Source of the DNA: Brevibacillus invocatus
Lineage (GTDB): Bacteria > Bacillota > Bacilli > Brevibacillales > Brevibacillaceae
Direction of reading: 5' to 3'
DNA length: 64,000 bases
Assembly (NCBI RefSeq): GCF_003710915.1
Contig: NZ_RHHR01000007.1
Location: 62,001 to 126,000 of the forward strand
Positions 37,332 through 48,676 of the stretch are shown in pieces (within the stretch, counting starts at the first letter, position 1; each line of letters opens with the position of its first letter). The position numbers and the translations under genes are program-made. The notes beneath the pieces were generated by a model that was given only the letters and a program-made list of their open reading frames with translations, was not told the DNA's origin and did not search any database.

Positions 37332-37874
37332 TCAGTTCAACTCATCCACGACGAGGTTGTTGTTGGTGAAGACGCAGATATCAGCTGCTGTTTGTAAGGA
37401 TGCTTCTGCAATTTCCCGAGCACTCAGATGAGGCGCGTACCTTTTCAAAGCTCGACCAGCGGCCAATGCAAAGCTCCCGCCTGATCCAATTGCCAAGATT
37501 CCATCGTCCGGTTCGATGATTTCCCCGTTTCCTGAAATGAGCAAGATATGCTCCCTATTCACCACGATCATCATCGCTTCGAGTCGGTGCAGAACTTTAT
37601 CCATTCGCCATTCCTTTGCCAGTTCTACAGCAGCTCGCTGCAGATTGCCGTGGTATTCTTCCAGTTTTCCTTCAAATTTTTCAAACAGCGTAATCGCGTC
37701 TGCAACAGATCCAGCAAAACCGGCCAATACCTCGCCTCTGTAGAGACGTCTTACTTTTTTGGCACCGTGCTTCATGACCATACTGTTGCCAAAGGTGACT
37801 TGACCATCTCCGGCCATCGCTACGGAACCGTTGTGTTGAACGGCAAATATTGTGGTGGCGTGAAACTGTTCCAT
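37332..37874 (-). CDS. hslV: HslV (ClpQ) peptidase
   Basis: 180 aa; proteasome-like N-terminal nucleophile peptidase. The mature start is expected at Thr7 ([12 protein letters not shown]) after removal of the leader. B. subtilis ClpQ uses an atypical N-terminal Ser, so the Thr here is worth noting. Conserved GDGQVTFGN and [20 protein letters not shown] are present. Confidence 0.96.
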   Translation of the reverse strand: MEQFHATTIFAVQHNGSVAMAGDGQVTFGNSMVMKHGAKKVRRLYRGEVLAGFAGSVADAITLFEKFEGKLEEYHGNLQRAAVELAKEWRMDKVLHRLEAMMIVVNREHILLISGNGEIIEPDDGILAIGSGGSFALAAGRALKRYAPHLSAREIAEASLQTAADICVFTNNNLVVDELN

Positions 37875-37890
37875 ATCGGATTCCTCCCGA

Positions 37891-38829
37891 TCATGATTTG
37901 GTGGAACCGGAATCGCGCGTCATCGCGCGAGGGTGAGCGGTGTCGTATACATGGCGCAGCCGCTCCTTGGTCACATGCGTATATACCTGTGTCGTCGATA
38001 CATTGACATGACCCAGCAATTCCTGAACAGTACGCAGATCAGCTCCACCGTTCAGCATATGGGTAGCAAATGTGTGACGAAACGTATGAGGAGACACGCG
38101 CAGGTGTAGCGCATAGGTCTCTACATATTTGTCTACGGTCCGGCGAACGCTTCGATCCGATAATGGCTCCCCCCGGTAATTCACAACCAGGTAGCCGTGA
38201 TCTTCCTTACCCGCCATCAGTTTTTCTCTTCCATATTCTAGGTATTGCCGAAGAACGTCACAAGCATAACTTCCTATCGGAACATATCGTTCTTTTGCTC
38301 CTTTACCGAAAACCAGAGCGACTCCCATAGACGGATTCACATTATCTACAGATAGCATGACCAATTCGGACACGCGCATGCCGCTGGCATAGAGCAGTTC
38401 AAAAATCAGTCGATCGCGTATCCCTAATGGAGTAGACATGTCAGGAAGGTCAAAAAACGCCTGTACTTCTTGTGGATACAAAAAGGAAGGGAGTTTCTTC
38501 TCCATTTTTGGAGTCGAGACCAGTTGAAAAGGGTTTTGTTCTAATTGACCTTCACGCAATAAAAAACGACACAGGCTTCGCAAACTAGAGAGCTTGCGGG
38601 CAATACTTCGGCGTGAGAGCCCCTTTTTAGCCAAGAGTGCCAAGAATGAGCGACCATGCAAATAAGAAACAGCAGCAAATGCAGTGATTTGGTGCTGTTC
38701 CATAAAGGCGACAAATTCTCTGATATCTGCCACGTATTGCTTCACCGTGTGAGGAGAGGCGTTTTTTTCGATTCGCAAATAACGAGTAAACATCGAAATC
38801 TCCGCTTCATGCTGCTGCGAAATATCCAT
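37891..38829 (-). CDS. xerC: Tyrosine recombinase XerC (CodV)
   Basis: 312 aa. Resolves chromosome dimers with XerD at dif. The N-terminal SAM-like core ([20 protein letters not shown]) and the catalytic domain with Arg in [24 protein letters not shown] and the [15 protein letters not shown] box with the Tyr nucleophile are complete. The start at 38829 is 11 nt from GAGGAGG. First gene of the hslVU-codY operon. Confidence 0.95.
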   Translation of the reverse strand: MDISQQHEAEISMFTRYLRIEKNASPHTVKQYVADIREFVAFMEQHQITAFAAVSYLHGRSFLALLAKKGLSRRSIARKLSSLRSLCRFLLREGQLEQNPFQLVSTPKMEKKLPSFLYPQEVQAFFDLPDMSTPLGIRDRLIFELLYASGMRVSELVMLSVDNVNPSMGVALVFGKGAKERYVPIGSYACDVLRQYLEYGREKLMAGKEDHGYLVVNYRGEPLSDRSVRRTVDKYVETYALHLRVSPHTFRHTFATHMLNGGADLRTVQELLGHVNVSTTQVYTHVTKERLRHVYDTAHPRAMTRDSGSTKS

Positions 38830-38858
38830 ATGGGATGCACCCTCCTCGAAGCACCTAT

Positions 38859-38888
38859 ATAGTAACACAGTGGAAAATCAGATTTCAA
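38859..38888 (-). promoter_or_regulatory. Sigma-A-type promoter for xerC-hslVU-codY
   Basis: On the minus strand TTGAAA (38883-38888), an 18-nt spacer and TACTAT (38859-38864), about 30 nt upstream of the xerC start. Confidence 0.6.
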
Positions 38889-38902
38889 CGCAAATTGTGT
38901 CG

Positions 38903-40204
38903 TTATTGTGTAAAATTCTGAATTATGTCTAGCGCCCGCTCAGCAAGTTTTTCGTTTTTCTCCCGTTTGTTGCGAATTCGTTCTGGCCATTCGGGTACCA
39001 GTCCAAAGTTCGCGTTCATCGGTTGAAAATGCTTAGGGTCAGCCGTCGTAATGTAACGCGCCATACTTCCCATAATCGTTTCTGGTGGTAGGACTAGAAG
39101 CTCTTCCCCTTTTGCCAGGCGTGCTGCGTTAATCCCAGCCAGAAGGCCCGAAGCAGCTGACTCTACATATCCTTCGACACCTGTCATTTGACCTGCAAAA
39201 AACAGCGTGTCACGATCCTTGTATTGATAGGTCGGTTTCAGCAGCTTTGGCGAGTTGATGAACGTATTGCGATGCATCACGCCATATCGAACGATCTCGC
39301 AGTTTTCCAGACCCGGAATCAAGGAGAATACGCGTTTTTGTTCCGGCCATTTCAGATGGGTTTGAAAACCAACGATGTTGTAAAGTGTAGCTGCACCATT
39401 ATCCTGACGAAGCTGAACCACTGCATACGGCTTTCTTCCTGTGTGCGGGTCTGTCAGCCCTACAGGCTTCAACGGTCCAAACACCATGGTTTTACGACCG
39501 CGTTTGGCCATGACTTCAATCGGCATGCAGCCTTCAAAGAAGATCTCTTTCTCAAAGTCCTTCAATGGTACGGCCTCAGCGGCAATCAACTCGTCGTAGA
39601 AACGATTAAACTCTTCTTCCGTCATCGGGCAATTCAGATAGGCTGCTTCACCTTTGTCATAGCGAGAAGCCATGAACACTTTGTTCATATCGATCGAGTC
39701 TTTTTCAATGATCGGCGCTGCTGCATCGTAGAAGTACAGATACTCTTCACCTGTCAGATTCTTCAGTTGCTGCGAAAGGGATGGTGAAGTGAGTGGTCCC
39801 GTTGCAATTACGACAATCCCTTCAGGAATCTCCGTAATTTCTTCCTTCACGACTTCAATCAATGGATGAGTGCTGACGGCATTGGTCACGTATTCAGCGA
39901 ATTCATGGCGATCCACCGCGAGAGCTCCACCAGCTGGAACGGCACAGCGGTCGGCTGCTCCAATAATGACGGAGCTGAACCGACGCATTTCTTCTTTTAA
40001 TACACCGACAGCGTTTGTCAGTGCATTTGCGCGGAGGGAATTACTGCAAACCAGTTCTGCAAATTTGTCCGTATGGTGGGCTGGCGTCTGTGTCTTTGGT
40101 CTCATTTCATATAATCGAACCGGGACTCCGGCCTGGGCAATTTGCCAGGCGGCTTCACTTCCTGCCAGGCCAGCGCCCACGACGGTTATTGGTGCTTGTG
40201 TCAT
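38903..40204 (-). CDS. trmFO: TrmFO, folate-dependent tRNA m5U54 methyltransferase
   Basis: 433 aa flavoprotein forming 5-methyluridine at position 54 using methylene-tetrahydrofolate. Rossmann [16 protein letters not shown] (about residues 5-20), [15 protein letters not shown] and [19 protein letters not shown] are family signatures. Formerly Gid. Follows topA by 33 nt. Confidence 0.96.
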   Translation of the reverse strand: MTQAPITVVGAGLAGSEAAWQIAQAGVPVRLYEMRPKTQTPAHHTDKFAELVCSNSLRANALTNAVGVLKEEMRRFSSVIIGAADRCAVPAGGALAVDRHEFAEYVTNAVSTHPLIEVVKEEITEIPEGIVVIATGPLTSPSLSQQLKNLTGEEYLYFYDAAAPIIEKDSIDMNKVFMASRYDKGEAAYLNCPMTEEEFNRFYDELIAAEAVPLKDFEKEIFFEGCMPIEVMAKRGRKTMVFGPLKPVGLTDPHTGRKPYAVVQLRQDNGAATLYNIVGFQTHLKWPEQKRVFSLIPGLENCEIVRYGVMHRNTFINSPKLLKPTYQYKDRDTLFFAGQMTGVEGYVESAASGLLAGINAARLAKGEELLVLPPETIMGSMARYITTADPKHFQPMNANFGLVPEWPERIRNKREKNEKLAERALDIIQNFTQ

Positions 40205-40237
40205 GCTGTTAATCCTCCAAGCCTTTAAAAAATCTGA

Positions 40238-42316
40238 TCAAGAATCTGCTTCTTCCTGATAGTCACAGTTGGTACATACGATACTGACACCCTGCTTTTT
40301 GCGTTTCTTTTCCACGAGCAAATGCGAGCATTTCGGACACGGGCGTGCAATCGGTTTGTCCCATGATACAAAATCACATTCAGGATAGCGATTGCAACCA
40401 TAGAAAATCCGGCTCTTCTTAGATTTACGTTCGATGATCGATCCGGTTTCACATTGCGGGCACTTCACGCCGATTTCTTTGACGATTGCTTTCGTGTTTC
40501 TGCAATCCGGGAATCCCGAGCATGCCAGAAACTTGCCGAATCGCCCCAGCTTGTAAACCATGACTCTTCCGCACAGCTCGCACATCTCATCGGATTCTTC
40601 ATCTTTAATCTCAATTTCTTTCATCTCTTCTTCTGCAAAAGCAACACGCTTGGCAAAATCGCCATAGAACGAATCCAGAACTTTTACCCACTCGGTAACG
40701 CCTTCCTCGATGCTGTCCAAACCCGACTCCATATTTGCCGTGAATTCCACGTCAAGGATTTCAGGAAAAAACTCTTCCATTAAAGTAATGACGATTTCAC
40801 CAAGCTCCGTGGGGACAAAGCGCTTCTCCTCTAGAGCAACATACCCGCGTTTTTGTATGGTTTCCATAGTAGGGGCATACGTGGAGGGACGTCCAATCCC
40901 TTTTTCCTCCAGCGTCTTGACAAGGCGGGCTTCAGAGTAGCGTGGTGGTGGTTGAGTGAAATGTTGATTCGACTCCAAATCCAGCAGCTCCAAAACCTGA
41001 CCTTCTTCAATCGGTGGCAAGAAGCTTTCCTCTTCGTTGCCATCATCATTTCCTTCTATGTAGACCTTCATGAACCCAGGAAATTTCACTTTGGAGCCTG
41101 TCGCCCTGAAAACAACGCCGCCTGCTTCGATGTCCACACTCATGGTATCCAGCACTGCAGATGACATCTGGCTAGCTAGGAAACGCTCCCAGATCAATCG
41201 ATACAAGCGCAGTTGGTCCCGCGACAAAAACTGTTTGATTTCATCCGGAGTACGCATGACTGCAGTTGGGCGAATCGCTTCATGGGCATCCTGAGCATTT
41301 TCATTCTTGGTTTGTGCACGGGGCTCTGCCAACACATAATCAGGTCCGTATTTTTCTAGTATGTACTCTTTTGCTTCGTTTTGTGCAGTCGTAGAGATAC
41401 GGGTAGAGTCTGTACGCATATAAGTAATCAAACCTACAGCGCCTTCCTTGTTTCCTACATCGATCCCCTCATACAGCTCTTGCGCAATCCTCATCGTCTT
41501 GGCTGTACGGAAATTGAGCTTTCTTGCCGCTTCCTGCTGAAGTGAACTGGTGATGAAAGGAGCAGCAGGGTTGCGTCTACGCTCCCGCTTGGTCACTTTC
41601 TGCACAACATACTTCTGGTCTTTGATTCGATCAAAAACTTGTTTTACATCTTCTTCAGAGGAAAGCTCTACTTTTTCTTCGCCATAGCCATAAAACTTTG
41701 CTTCAAATTCCTTGCCCATGCTCAACAGCTTGCTTGCAATGGTCCAATACTCTTCAGGTTCGAACTGTTGAATTTCTCGTTCGCGATCCATGATGAGCTT
41801 TACCGTAACAGACTGAACGCGTCCAGCGCTCAAGCCCTTTCGAACCTTTTTCCAGAGAATTGGACTGATGTTGTAGCCGACTAGACGGTCCAGTATGCGT
41901 CTGGCCTGCTGTGCATTCACCAGGTCCATATTGATATGCCGAGGATGCTTGAATGCTTCCTTAATCGCATCCTTGGTGATCTCGTTGAAAACAACCCGAA
42001 GAGGCTGATCCAGATCGAGGCCCAAGTATTGTGCCAAATGCCAAGCGATTGCTTCCCCTTCGCGATCCGGGTCAGCTGCGAGATAGACTTTTTTTACTTT
42101 TTTCGCTGCGTCCTTCAGAGCTTTTAATACGTCTCCCTTGCCGCGAATCGTTATGTATTTCGGTTCAAAGCCACGTGTAACGTCAACTGCCGTTTGACTC
42201 TTCGGAAGATCGCGCACATGGCCCATAGATGCTTTTACAATATATTTGCTACCCAGGTATTTCCCAATAGTTTTCGCTTTCGCAGGGGATTCTACGATTA
42301 CGAGCGTGTCAGCCAT
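40238..42316 (-). CDS. topA: DNA topoisomerase I
   Basis: 692 aa type IA enzyme relaxing negative supercoils. TOPRIM domain at the N-terminus ([31 protein letters not shown]), catalytic Tyr in [11 protein letters not shown] (about residue 300), and three C-terminal four-cysteine zinc motifs, e.g. [21 protein letters not shown] and [11 protein letters not shown]...CTNC. Full length. Confidence 0.97.
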   Translation of the reverse strand: MADTLVIVESPAKAKTIGKYLGSKYIVKASMGHVRDLPKSQTAVDVTRGFEPKYITIRGKGDVLKALKDAAKKVKKVYLAADPDREGEAIAWHLAQYLGLDLDQPLRVVFNEITKDAIKEAFKHPRHINMDLVNAQQARRILDRLVGYNISPILWKKVRKGLSAGRVQSVTVKLIMDREREIQQFEPEEYWTIASKLLSMGKEFEAKFYGYGEEKVELSSEEDVKQVFDRIKDQKYVVQKVTKRERRRNPAAPFITSSLQQEAARKLNFRTAKTMRIAQELYEGIDVGNKEGAVGLITYMRTDSTRISTTAQNEAKEYILEKYGPDYVLAEPRAQTKNENAQDAHEAIRPTAVMRTPDEIKQFLSRDQLRLYRLIWERFLASQMSSAVLDTMSVDIEAGGVVFRATGSKVKFPGFMKVYIEGNDDGNEEESFLPPIEEGQVLELLDLESNQHFTQPPPRYSEARLVKTLEEKGIGRPSTYAPTMETIQKRGYVALEEKRFVPTELGEIVITLMEEFFPEILDVEFTANMESGLDSIEEGVTEWVKVLDSFYGDFAKRVAFAEEEMKEIEIKDEESDEMCELCGRVMVYKLGRFGKFLACSGFPDCRNTKAIVKEIGVKCPQCETGSIIERKSKKSRIFYGCNRYPECDFVSWDKPIARPCPKCSHLLVEKKRKKQGVSIVCTNCDYQEEADS

Positions 42317-42351
42317 TTTTTTCCTCCCCTTTTAGTAAGGAATCTCCCCTA

Positions 42352-42380
42352 TTATTAATGATGCCTATCCGATTTGTCAA
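42352..42380 (-). promoter_or_regulatory. Sigma-A-type promoter for topA
   Basis: On the minus strand a perfect TTGACA (42375-42380), a 17-nt spacer and TAATAA (42352-42357), 36 nt upstream of the topA start. Confidence 0.7.
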
Positions 42381-42423
42381 ACATCTGAACGCGTCTGGCA
42401 GCATGAGGATTGTACTTTGGTCA

Positions 42424-43536
42424 TTACCTACGAGCGAAATAACCACCCGGCAAACTAATCACAATCCCTTTGCTTTCAAGTACAAGAAGTGTTTGATGCA
42501 GCATTTTGCGCTCGGAAATCGAAGCGCGCTCCAGAAGCTGATCGGCATGCACACCCTCTTCTGTCAGCAGATCGTAGACGGCTTGCTCCCTATCATCCAT
42601 CGACACTTTTCGTGTTCTTTCTATATTAATAGATGTTTTGCTGTCCATGAATAAGTGCGGCCACTCCTCCCAAATATCCTTGCTCGTTGTCACTAGCTTT
42701 GCACCTTGCTTGATCAAATTATTCGTACCAGCGCTCATTTCTGAGAAAATGGGCCCTGGTACCACAAAAACGTCCTTTCCCTGCTCCAAAGCACAATCGG
42801 CAGTGATCAATGAGCCGCTTCGTTCTGCTGCTTCTACAACAAGAACCCCGAGACTAAGGCCGCTAATGATGCGATTTCGATCCGCAAACAATCCAGGGAC
42901 AGAAGGTGTACCTGGCGCATATTCAGAGAGAATGAGCCCGAATGATTCCATCTGCTCATACAGCTTTCTATGACCTGTGGGATAGATCTGATCGATGCCA
43001 CAGCCCATCACACCAATCGTTTTACCTCCTGCTTTTAACGCTGCTACATGCGCCTCTCCATCAATTCCGTAGGCTAACCCGGAGACAATGACGAATCCCC
43101 TCTGCGCCAAATCCTTTGCGAAATGAGCACAGGCTGCACGGCCGTATGGTGTTGGTTTTCTCGATCCTACGACACCCACAGCAGGATATTCATGCAACAA
43201 GGAAAGATCCCCACGATAAAAAAAGGCGAGCGGAGGGTCTGGAATCTGAGAAACCTGACGAGGAAAGGCTTGATCCAGAAAGCAAAGGTACTGAATTTCA
43301 TCCGTCATCCGCTCCCATGAAAGCCGTAAGATCCATTCTATTGGCGAGCTTTTCCCCAACGATTTAGTCATTGCTTCCTTCAGCTTCAGTTGATCAATCA
43401 GGTAATCCCATTCGTCCATCGCCGCTGCAAAAGATCCGTACGCCTCATAAATAGCCCAAATTCTTTTTCTGCCCAGACCCGGAATTTTCAACAAAAAGTA
43501 CAAGATATCCCGTTCGTTCACGCTATTCCACTGCAT
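42424..43536 (-). CDS. dprA: DNA-processing protein DprA
   Basis: 370 aa; loads RecA on incoming single-stranded DNA during transformation. The Rossmann-like core holds AVGVVGSRKPTPYGR and IVSGLAYGIDGEAHVAAL (about 130-190); an N-terminal SAM/HhH part (LLKIPGLGRKRIWAIYE) and a C-terminal winged helix (VYDLLTEEGVHADQLLE) are present. ATG 43536 fits GGGAG nine nt upstream. Together with comM this points to a natural-transformation gene set. Confidence 0.95.
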   Translation of the reverse strand: MQWNSVNERDILYFLLKIPGLGRKRIWAIYEAYGSFAAAMDEWDYLIDQLKLKEAMTKSLGKSSPIEWILRLSWERMTDEIQYLCFLDQAFPRQVSQIPDPPLAFFYRGDLSLLHEYPAVGVVGSRKPTPYGRAACAHFAKDLAQRGFVIVSGLAYGIDGEAHVAALKAGGKTIGVMGCGIDQIYPTGHRKLYEQMESFGLILSEYAPGTPSVPGLFADRNRIISGLSLGVLVVEAAERSGSLITADCALEQGKDVFVVPGPIFSEMSAGTNNLIKQGAKLVTTSKDIWEEWPHLFMDSKTSINIERTRKVSMDDREQAVYDLLTEEGVHADQLLERASISERKMLHQTLLVLESKGIVISLPGGYFARR

Positions 43537-43671
43537 GATTACACGCTCCCCGCTCGTACCTTTGGATTGTTTTCCAATTGTAACGAATAACAGCGAGCTG
43601 CTCAAAAATATTTCTATCCGTCGAAATCGATGACGTACGACTCGACAACAGACTGCATTTTACGCCATAAC

Positions 43672-43701
43672 AAAACGGACTAGCCTGAGCCAGTCCGTTT
43701 T
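43672..43701 (-). terminator. Terminator after sucD
   Basis: A 10-bp stem AAAACGGACT / AGTCCGTTTT begins about 20 nt after the sucD stop. The stem itself ends in TTTT on either strand. It separates sucCD from dprA. Confidence 0.8.
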
Positions 43702-43720
43702 GAATTGCGACATATATGGC

Positions 43721-44623
43721 TTATTTAGACAAAACTTTGTCCAACATGCCACGCTCGGTCAGTACTTCTACCAATGTTTCACCAATAGCTGCAGGGGTTT
43801 TCGCTACGCGAACACCGCAAGATTCCAGCTTGGCAATTTTCTCAGCAGCCGTACCTTTACCACCGGAAATAATTGCGCCAGCATGACCCATGCGTTTTCC
43901 TGGAGGAGCTGTTTGGCCACCGATGAAGCCCACTACTGGCTTCTTCATGTTAGCAGCGATCCAGTCAGCTGCTTCCTCTTCCGCAGTACCACCGATCTCA
44001 CCGATCATGATAACCGCTTCTGTATCAGGGTCTTCATTGAACATTTTCAGGACGTCGATGAACTCCATACCTTTTACAGGGTCACCACCGATACCTACAG
44101 CAGTAGATTGACCGATTCCACGAGTAGAGGTTTGATGTACCGCTTCATAGGTCAACGTGCCAGAGCGGGATACGATTCCCACTTTACCTGGTGTATGGAT
44201 ATATCCTGGCATGATGCCGATTTTGCACTCGCCTGGAGTGATGACGCCTGGGCAGTTAGGACCAATCAGCTTGGTCTTTTTGCCTTCCATGTAACGTTTT
44301 ACTTTTACCATGTCGAGAACTGGGATACCTTCTGTAATGCAGATTACGAGATCCAGTTCAGCGTCTACTGCTTCCATGATCGCGTCAGCAGCGAAAGGAG
44401 GAGCTACGTAGATCACAGATGCATTTGCACCCGTTTTTTCGACAGCTTCCGCCACCGTGTTGAAAATTGGAATACCGTCAACTTCAGTGCCACCTTTACC
44501 CGGTGTTACACCGCCAACCATTTGTGTACCGTATTCAACTGCACCGCGAGTGTGGAACAAACCGGTTGCACCTGTAATCCCTTGTGTAATGACTTTTGTA
44601 TTTTTATTTACGAGAATACTCAT
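43721..44623 (-). CDS. sucD: Succinyl-CoA synthetase alpha subunit
   Basis: 300 aa. CoA-binding Rossmann ([18 protein letters not shown]) and the phosphohistidine loop [14 protein letters not shown] with His near residue 247. Pairs with SucC in the TCA cycle to make ATP or GTP. Confidence 0.97.
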   Translation of the reverse strand: MSILVNKNTKVITQGITGATGLFHTRGAVEYGTQMVGGVTPGKGGTEVDGIPIFNTVAEAVEKTGANASVIYVAPPFAADAIMEAVDAELDLVICITEGIPVLDMVKVKRYMEGKKTKLIGPNCPGVITPGECKIGIMPGYIHTPGKVGIVSRSGTLTYEAVHQTSTRGIGQSTAVGIGGDPVKGMEFIDVLKMFNEDPDTEAVIMIGEIGGTAEEEAADWIAANMKKPVVGFIGGQTAPPGKRMGHAGAIISGGKGTAAEKIAKLESCGVRVAKTPAAIGETLVEVLTERGMLDKVLSK

Positions 44624-44666
44624 CGCGTATTTTTCCCACCTTTTTATACGTATCTGATCGCTTAAT

Positions 44667-45827
44667 TTACTTCACCAAAGATACGATTTTCTCTGCGCCA
44701 TCCGCCATGGATTCAGCAGCTACGATATTCAAACCGGATTCATTCAGGATTTTCTTCCCGAGCTCCACGTTGGTACCTTCCAGGCGAACAACGAGTGGTT
44801 TGTCCAATTTGATTTGTTTCGCTGCATTTACAACGCCGTTTGCGATGACGTCGCATTTCATGATGCCGCCGAAGATGTTGACAAAAATACCTTTTACTTT
44901 TTCGTCACGAAGGATGATTTTGAACGCTTCCGTAACTTTTTCTTCAGTAGCTCCGCCACCTACATCAAGGAAGTTGGCAGGATCTCCACCGTAGAATTTC
45001 ACGATGTCCATTGTAGCCATCGCCAGACCTGCACCGTTTACCATGCATCCGATGTTACCATCGAGTGCGATGTACGCGAGGTCATATTTGGAAGCTTCAA
45101 TTTCCTTCTCATCTTCTTCATCCAGGTCGCGAAGAGCCACGATGTCAGCATGACGATAGAGAGCGTTACTGTCAAAGTTCAGTTTGGCATCGAGAGCCAT
45201 TACTTCACCGTCGCCAGTAACAACCAGTGGGTTGATTTCTGCAATCGAGCAATCTTTGTCAACAAATGCTTGATAGAGGCTCATCATGAACTTCGCAGCT
45301 TTGTTGATCAGTTCTTTTGGAATGTTAATGGCATAAGCCAGTCGGCGAGCTTGGAAAGCGTTCAGACCAGTTACCGGGTCAATGACTTCCTTGAAGATTT
45401 TTTCTGGGGAGTGTTCTGCCACTTCCTCGATCTCCGTACCGCCTTCTTCAGACGCCATCATCACTACGCTGCCTGTTGCACGGTCAACGACTACACCAAC
45501 GTAGTATTCTTTTTTGATGTCGCAACCTTGCTCGATCAAAAGGCGCTTTACTTCTTTTCCTTCTGGGCCAGTTTGGTGAGTCACCAGGACTTTACCCAGA
45601 ATTTCTTGGGCGTATGTACGAACCTCATCGAGGTTTTTCGCAACTTTTACGCCACCCGCTTTACCGCGGCCACCTGCATGAATCTGAGCTTTTACTACGT
45701 TGATCTGTGTTCCGAGTGCTTTGGCAGCTTCTACTGCCTCGTCCACTGTGAAGGCAACGCGTCCTTCCGGAACCTTCACACCGTACTGTTTAAGTATCTC
45801 TTTACCTTGATACTCATGAATGTTCAT
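44667..45827 (-). CDS. sucC: Succinyl-CoA synthetase beta subunit
   Basis: 386 aa ATP-grasp protein: [35 protein letters not shown] and [15 protein letters not shown] are diagnostic. ATG 45827 follows TAGGAGGATGGAGA. In B. subtilis sucC follows ylqH directly; here about 11 kb of other genes lie between them. Confidence 0.97.
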   Translation of the reverse strand: MNIHEYQGKEILKQYGVKVPEGRVAFTVDEAVEAAKALGTQINVVKAQIHAGGRGKAGGVKVAKNLDEVRTYAQEILGKVLVTHQTGPEGKEVKRLLIEQGCDIKKEYYVGVVVDRATGSVVMMASEEGGTEIEEVAEHSPEKIFKEVIDPVTGLNAFQARRLAYAINIPKELINKAAKFMMSLYQAFVDKDCSIAEINPLVVTGDGEVMALDAKLNFDSNALYRHADIVALRDLDEEDEKEIEASKYDLAYIALDGNIGCMVNGAGLAMATMDIVKFYGGDPANFLDVGGGATEEKVTEAFKIILRDEKVKGIFVNIFGGIMKCDVIANGVVNAAKQIKLDKPLVVRLEGTNVELGKKILNESGLNIVAAESMADGAEKIVSLVK

Positions 45828-45866
45828 TCTCCATCCTCCTATGGCAGATAAAGATCGGCAGGTTAT

Positions 45867-45900
45867 TTGACTGGTAAAAAAACATCCTGTCCCAGTCAAT
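45867..45900 (-). repeat. Hairpin in the sucC leader
   Basis: TTGACTGG and CCAGTCAA flank an 18-nt spacer containing seven T (minus strand), 40 nt upstream of the sucC start. A possible mRNA hairpin; no known riboswitch is recognised. Confidence 0.4.
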
Positions 45901-46011
45901 TCCTCCACTATCAGTGCAACAGTTTCTATTCTACGATAAAACTTTCAAAAGTGGTAGTAATATGTTCTCATATATCCTGACCATTCACACTCATCTTCAT
46001 GAGTTCATTCG

Positions 46012-47070
46012 TTATTTTCTAGAAGAATCAAGGAGTTTCAGAATATTATAGTCTAAATTATTGTGAGAAAACCATGATTGATCAAGTTTAAAAGTGAGAG
46101 GATACATTTCGATCGTGCGCTTCGTATCGCTGGAAACAAAATGAAGGACGTACTGTTTTACTCCTGGTTGACTCGGTGCATCAGGAAGAGGAGTAGCGCT
46201 TTTGATTAGGCGAACGATCTGATGTGCCTTCCCCTGTTCCTTGGTTGTGGTTGTCACATCGTACTCATGATCTTCAACATCGGTCCTTCCTGCTTTTTCA
46301 ATGCGCAGCTTGTTCGCCTTGAATAGCTTTTCGTAGATATCGTCCGTTTTTTCTTTTGGTGGAAGCCAGGAGGTCAATTGGGAAAAAAGGGCACCTTCTA
46401 CATGAAAAGTGAGCGTCTCCCTGCCAAATGGAATCGAGATCAAGGTAGGCGTTAGAACCGTAACCTCCAAAGGTTTTTCGTTGGAGTGAATACGCATCCT
46501 GTAATACGGGTGCAACGGATACTGTTTTACCCCCTGTTCCAATTCGGGGTCAGCAGAACGCAGCAGTTGTTTGACTGCATCTCTTTCTGAATCCTGCAAC
46601 AATTTGGTCGATGAAAGGTCCTCGGCCGACAAGTAGATGTTGTTCATCTCTTGGGCTAGAATACCAGTACCTACTTGCTTATGTACCCATTGGTAAAAGG
46701 TCTTTGCACCATTTCCTCGAAATGTACGATCTCCATACTGACTGGCTTTTTCACCGATAGGGACAACTAAGGGTGCCAAATCCTTCCTGTACAGTACTAA
46801 TGTAAAGCGAACTTCTCCCTGGTCGAGCGGTTCAGTAGATACCTCTAGATCTTGACCTTGCTCCGTGAGTTCCTTCATAAAAACAGGCAGTTCCAGTGCA
46901 ACTTCCTGTCCATCCGTTGACATGACGGTCACCTTTTCAACCGCCCCCAATTCCGTTTCAATGCTCCCTCTCATGTCGGTTTTGATCCCTTGATTATCCT
47001 GGGAACATCCCGTCAGTACTAAGCCGGCTACAAGTAGTGGAAATAGGTAAGCACGAAAAGACGATTTCAT
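46012..47070 (-). CDS. Lipoprotein of unknown function
   Basis: 352 aa with a lipoprotein signal peptide: positively charged start, hydrophobic core, lipobox LVLTGC (Cys22). The mature part is about 330 residues, rich in beta-strand-like segments, without a domain I recognise. It lies between the AlbA_2 gene and sucC, 40 nt from the former; probably exported and membrane-tethered. Confidence 0.8.
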   Translation of the reverse strand: MKSSFRAYLFPLLVAGLVLTGCSQDNQGIKTDMRGSIETELGAVEKVTVMSTDGQEVALELPVFMKELTEQGQDLEVSTEPLDQGEVRFTLVLYRKDLAPLVVPIGEKASQYGDRTFRGNGAKTFYQWVHKQVGTGILAQEMNNIYLSAEDLSSTKLLQDSERDAVKQLLRSADPELEQGVKQYPLHPYYRMRIHSNEKPLEVTVLTPTLISIPFGRETLTFHVEGALFSQLTSWLPPKEKTDDIYEKLFKANKLRIEKAGRTDVEDHEYDVTTTTKEQGKAHQIVRLIKSATPLPDAPSQPGVKQYVLHFVSSDTKRTIEMYPLTFKLDQSWFSHNNLDYNILKLLDSSRK

Positions 47071-47109
47071 GCAATCTAGCCTCCCTCGCGTGTGTTCTGT
47101 CTACTGAAG

Positions 47110-48003
47110 CTACAGAAGTCCCAATCGACGGCTGATCTCACTGCCAAGTTTTCGCTTCACATATATTTCGCCGATTTGATGCGGATCTTTTACAACCACC
47201 GAGCGATTGTTGGTCCGAATGACTACGTACTTTTCCCCATTTTTATCAAGTCCGCAAATCAGTTCAGAGGAAACCTCTACAAAGATGATGACAACATACT
47301 TATCCATTACCTTTTTCAAGGAAATTTTAGGGAAAGGAGTGAGAAATGGTGTCGTTTTATCCTGGATGTACTGTGTTATGGCAAGCACGTATTTATCCGG
47401 GTCTCCGTATTGCTCTACTTCATGATTGACTCCAACAATACTCCCTTCGTCTGTGATCCCCAAAAACAGATTTCCGTTGTTTGAATTGGCAAAGGCCACT
47501 ACACTTTTTATAATTCCACTTTTGGATAACAAGAAATCGCGTTTGAATTCGATCATGTCGTTCTCACCCAATTGGATCGCAACCTGCGGGTCTTCGACTC
47601 GGCCCAAATAGCGGAAACGGCTGATGGCACCCAAACGATAGACGTACTCCTCAAAAATATCTGACGGCAAAGAGATATCTTCCAGGACTGCATCTGTGTT
47701 TTGCCACAGCTTGTAGGTCCGGGGTGAAAAGCACATGTCAAACAATACTCTGCTCCCTAACGAACGGATGTTCATTCCGATGGAAGCAGGTCTCTTCAGA
47801 GAAGGTTGATAAGGAGGATCGCTTTCTACTTGAAGGACCCCTGCGTACAGCAGCATATCAAAATAATGACGAGGCAATTTCGCCCTATGCTTTAACAATT
47901 CCCGTTCAGGTGTGGCTCGTGCTGTCAGGTGATAGAAGTCAAAATGAACTTCTACATCATCCAGGGAAAGGACAACGGCTAAAAACGAATACAGATGGCG
48001 CAT
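47110..48003 (-). CDS. AlbA_2 (Schlafen-like) domain protein
   Basis: 297 aa. C-terminal part (about 155-290) is an AlbA_2/divergent-AAA type module: MIEFKRDFLLSKSGIIKSVV, FANSNNGNLFLGITDEG, then a basic strand YVVIRTNNRSVVV. The first 150 residues match nothing I know. AlbA_2 proteins are often nucleic-acid-binding or regulatory, sometimes in defence or stress loci; a function cannot be given. ATG 48003 follows GAGGGAA. Sits alone, with a hairpin upstream. Confidence 0.75.
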   Translation of the reverse strand: MRHLYSFLAVVLSLDDVEVHFDFYHLTARATPERELLKHRAKLPRHYFDMLLYAGVLQVESDPPYQPSLKRPASIGMNIRSLGSRVLFDMCFSPRTYKLWQNTDAVLEDISLPSDIFEEYVYRLGAISRFRYLGRVEDPQVAIQLGENDMIEFKRDFLLSKSGIIKSVVAFANSNNGNLFLGITDEGSIVGVNHEVEQYGDPDKYVLAITQYIQDKTTPFLTPFPKISLKKVMDKYVVIIFVEVSSELICGLDKNGEKYVVIRTNNRSVVVKDPHQIGEIYVKRKLGSEISRRLGLL

Positions 48004-48130
48004 GAAATTCCCTCGTTTTATGTTATTTGTCATCTCTCGTTTGTTGGTCATATTTTAACGCAATCATCTGTTAATTGACTAGTCATTTCTCACTATTGTC
48101 TCCTTTAGACCTATGTCTACAGAACTACTA

Positions 48131-48170
48131 AAGGCGAGGAACACTCGGCAAAAAGAGTGTCACTCGCCTT
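48131..48170 (-). terminator. Long hairpin after the SCP2 gene
   Basis: AAGGCGAG-GAACACTC...GAGTGTC-ACTCGCCTT forms a bulged stem of about 15 bp, 30 nt after the SCP2 stop. The T-run after it on the minus strand is short (TTTAG), so termination may be partial. Confidence 0.55.
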
Positions 48171-48199
48171 ATTTGCTGCACGGAAAAGTCATGATGCAT

Positions 48200-48532
48200 C
48201 TACGCTTGATAAGTTTGTAGGATGGTTTGAAGTTTGAAGGACAAGCCCATCTCTCCTTTAATCTTCAGCTTCCCCATCATAAATGCCGTTGTAGGATTCA
48301 TGTTCCCCTGAACCAGCTTGATAAAATTTTCATCGGATAATTCCAGGGTACATCTAGCCTCCTCCAACGCTTCCTTCGAGTATGTAGCCTGATTATTCCC
48401 AATTTTCACCTGATACGTTCCAGCTTCTTCACCACTTAGCTGAAAGTGGTAGACAACCGACATCCCTTGAATCCCTTTTGGATCCGCATTGATTTTATCC
48501 AACAAATCCGTGATGGTTTTCTCGACGGACAT
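48200..48532 (-). CDS. SCP2 sterol-binding domain protein
   Basis: 110 aa, single SCP2 domain (YQVKIGNNQATYS..., CTLELSDENFIKLVQGNMNP, GKLKIKGEMGLSFKL). Such small proteins bind lipids or fatty acyl ligands; the ligand here is unknown. The start has an AGGGAGGGTGAC-type site upstream. Confidence 0.88.
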   Translation of the reverse strand: MSVEKTITDLLDKINADPKGIQGMSVVYHFQLSGEEAGTYQVKIGNNQATYSKEALEEARCTLELSDENFIKLVQGNMNPTTAFMMGKLKIKGEMGLSFKLQTILQTYQA

Positions 48533-48676
48533 ATGTCACCCTCCCTCGTCTATTTTGTATATTTTTAGCATTTTTCCCCAAATAAATCTACCATGGCTTA
48601 TTCCAAGATATGTGCAGCGACGACCGCGTTTGGGTGGAATGATATTCTGATAAGCAAAAGTCCCTACACAATAAAG

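Noticed and set aside
42358-42654. 98-codon plus-strand frame upstream of topA
   Set aside because: Overlaps the topA promoter and the dprA 3' end; no coding signal.
44814-45851. 345-codon plus-strand frame opposite sucC
   Set aside because: Antisense shadow of sucC with biased composition; tsf, cheA and several others show the same effect.
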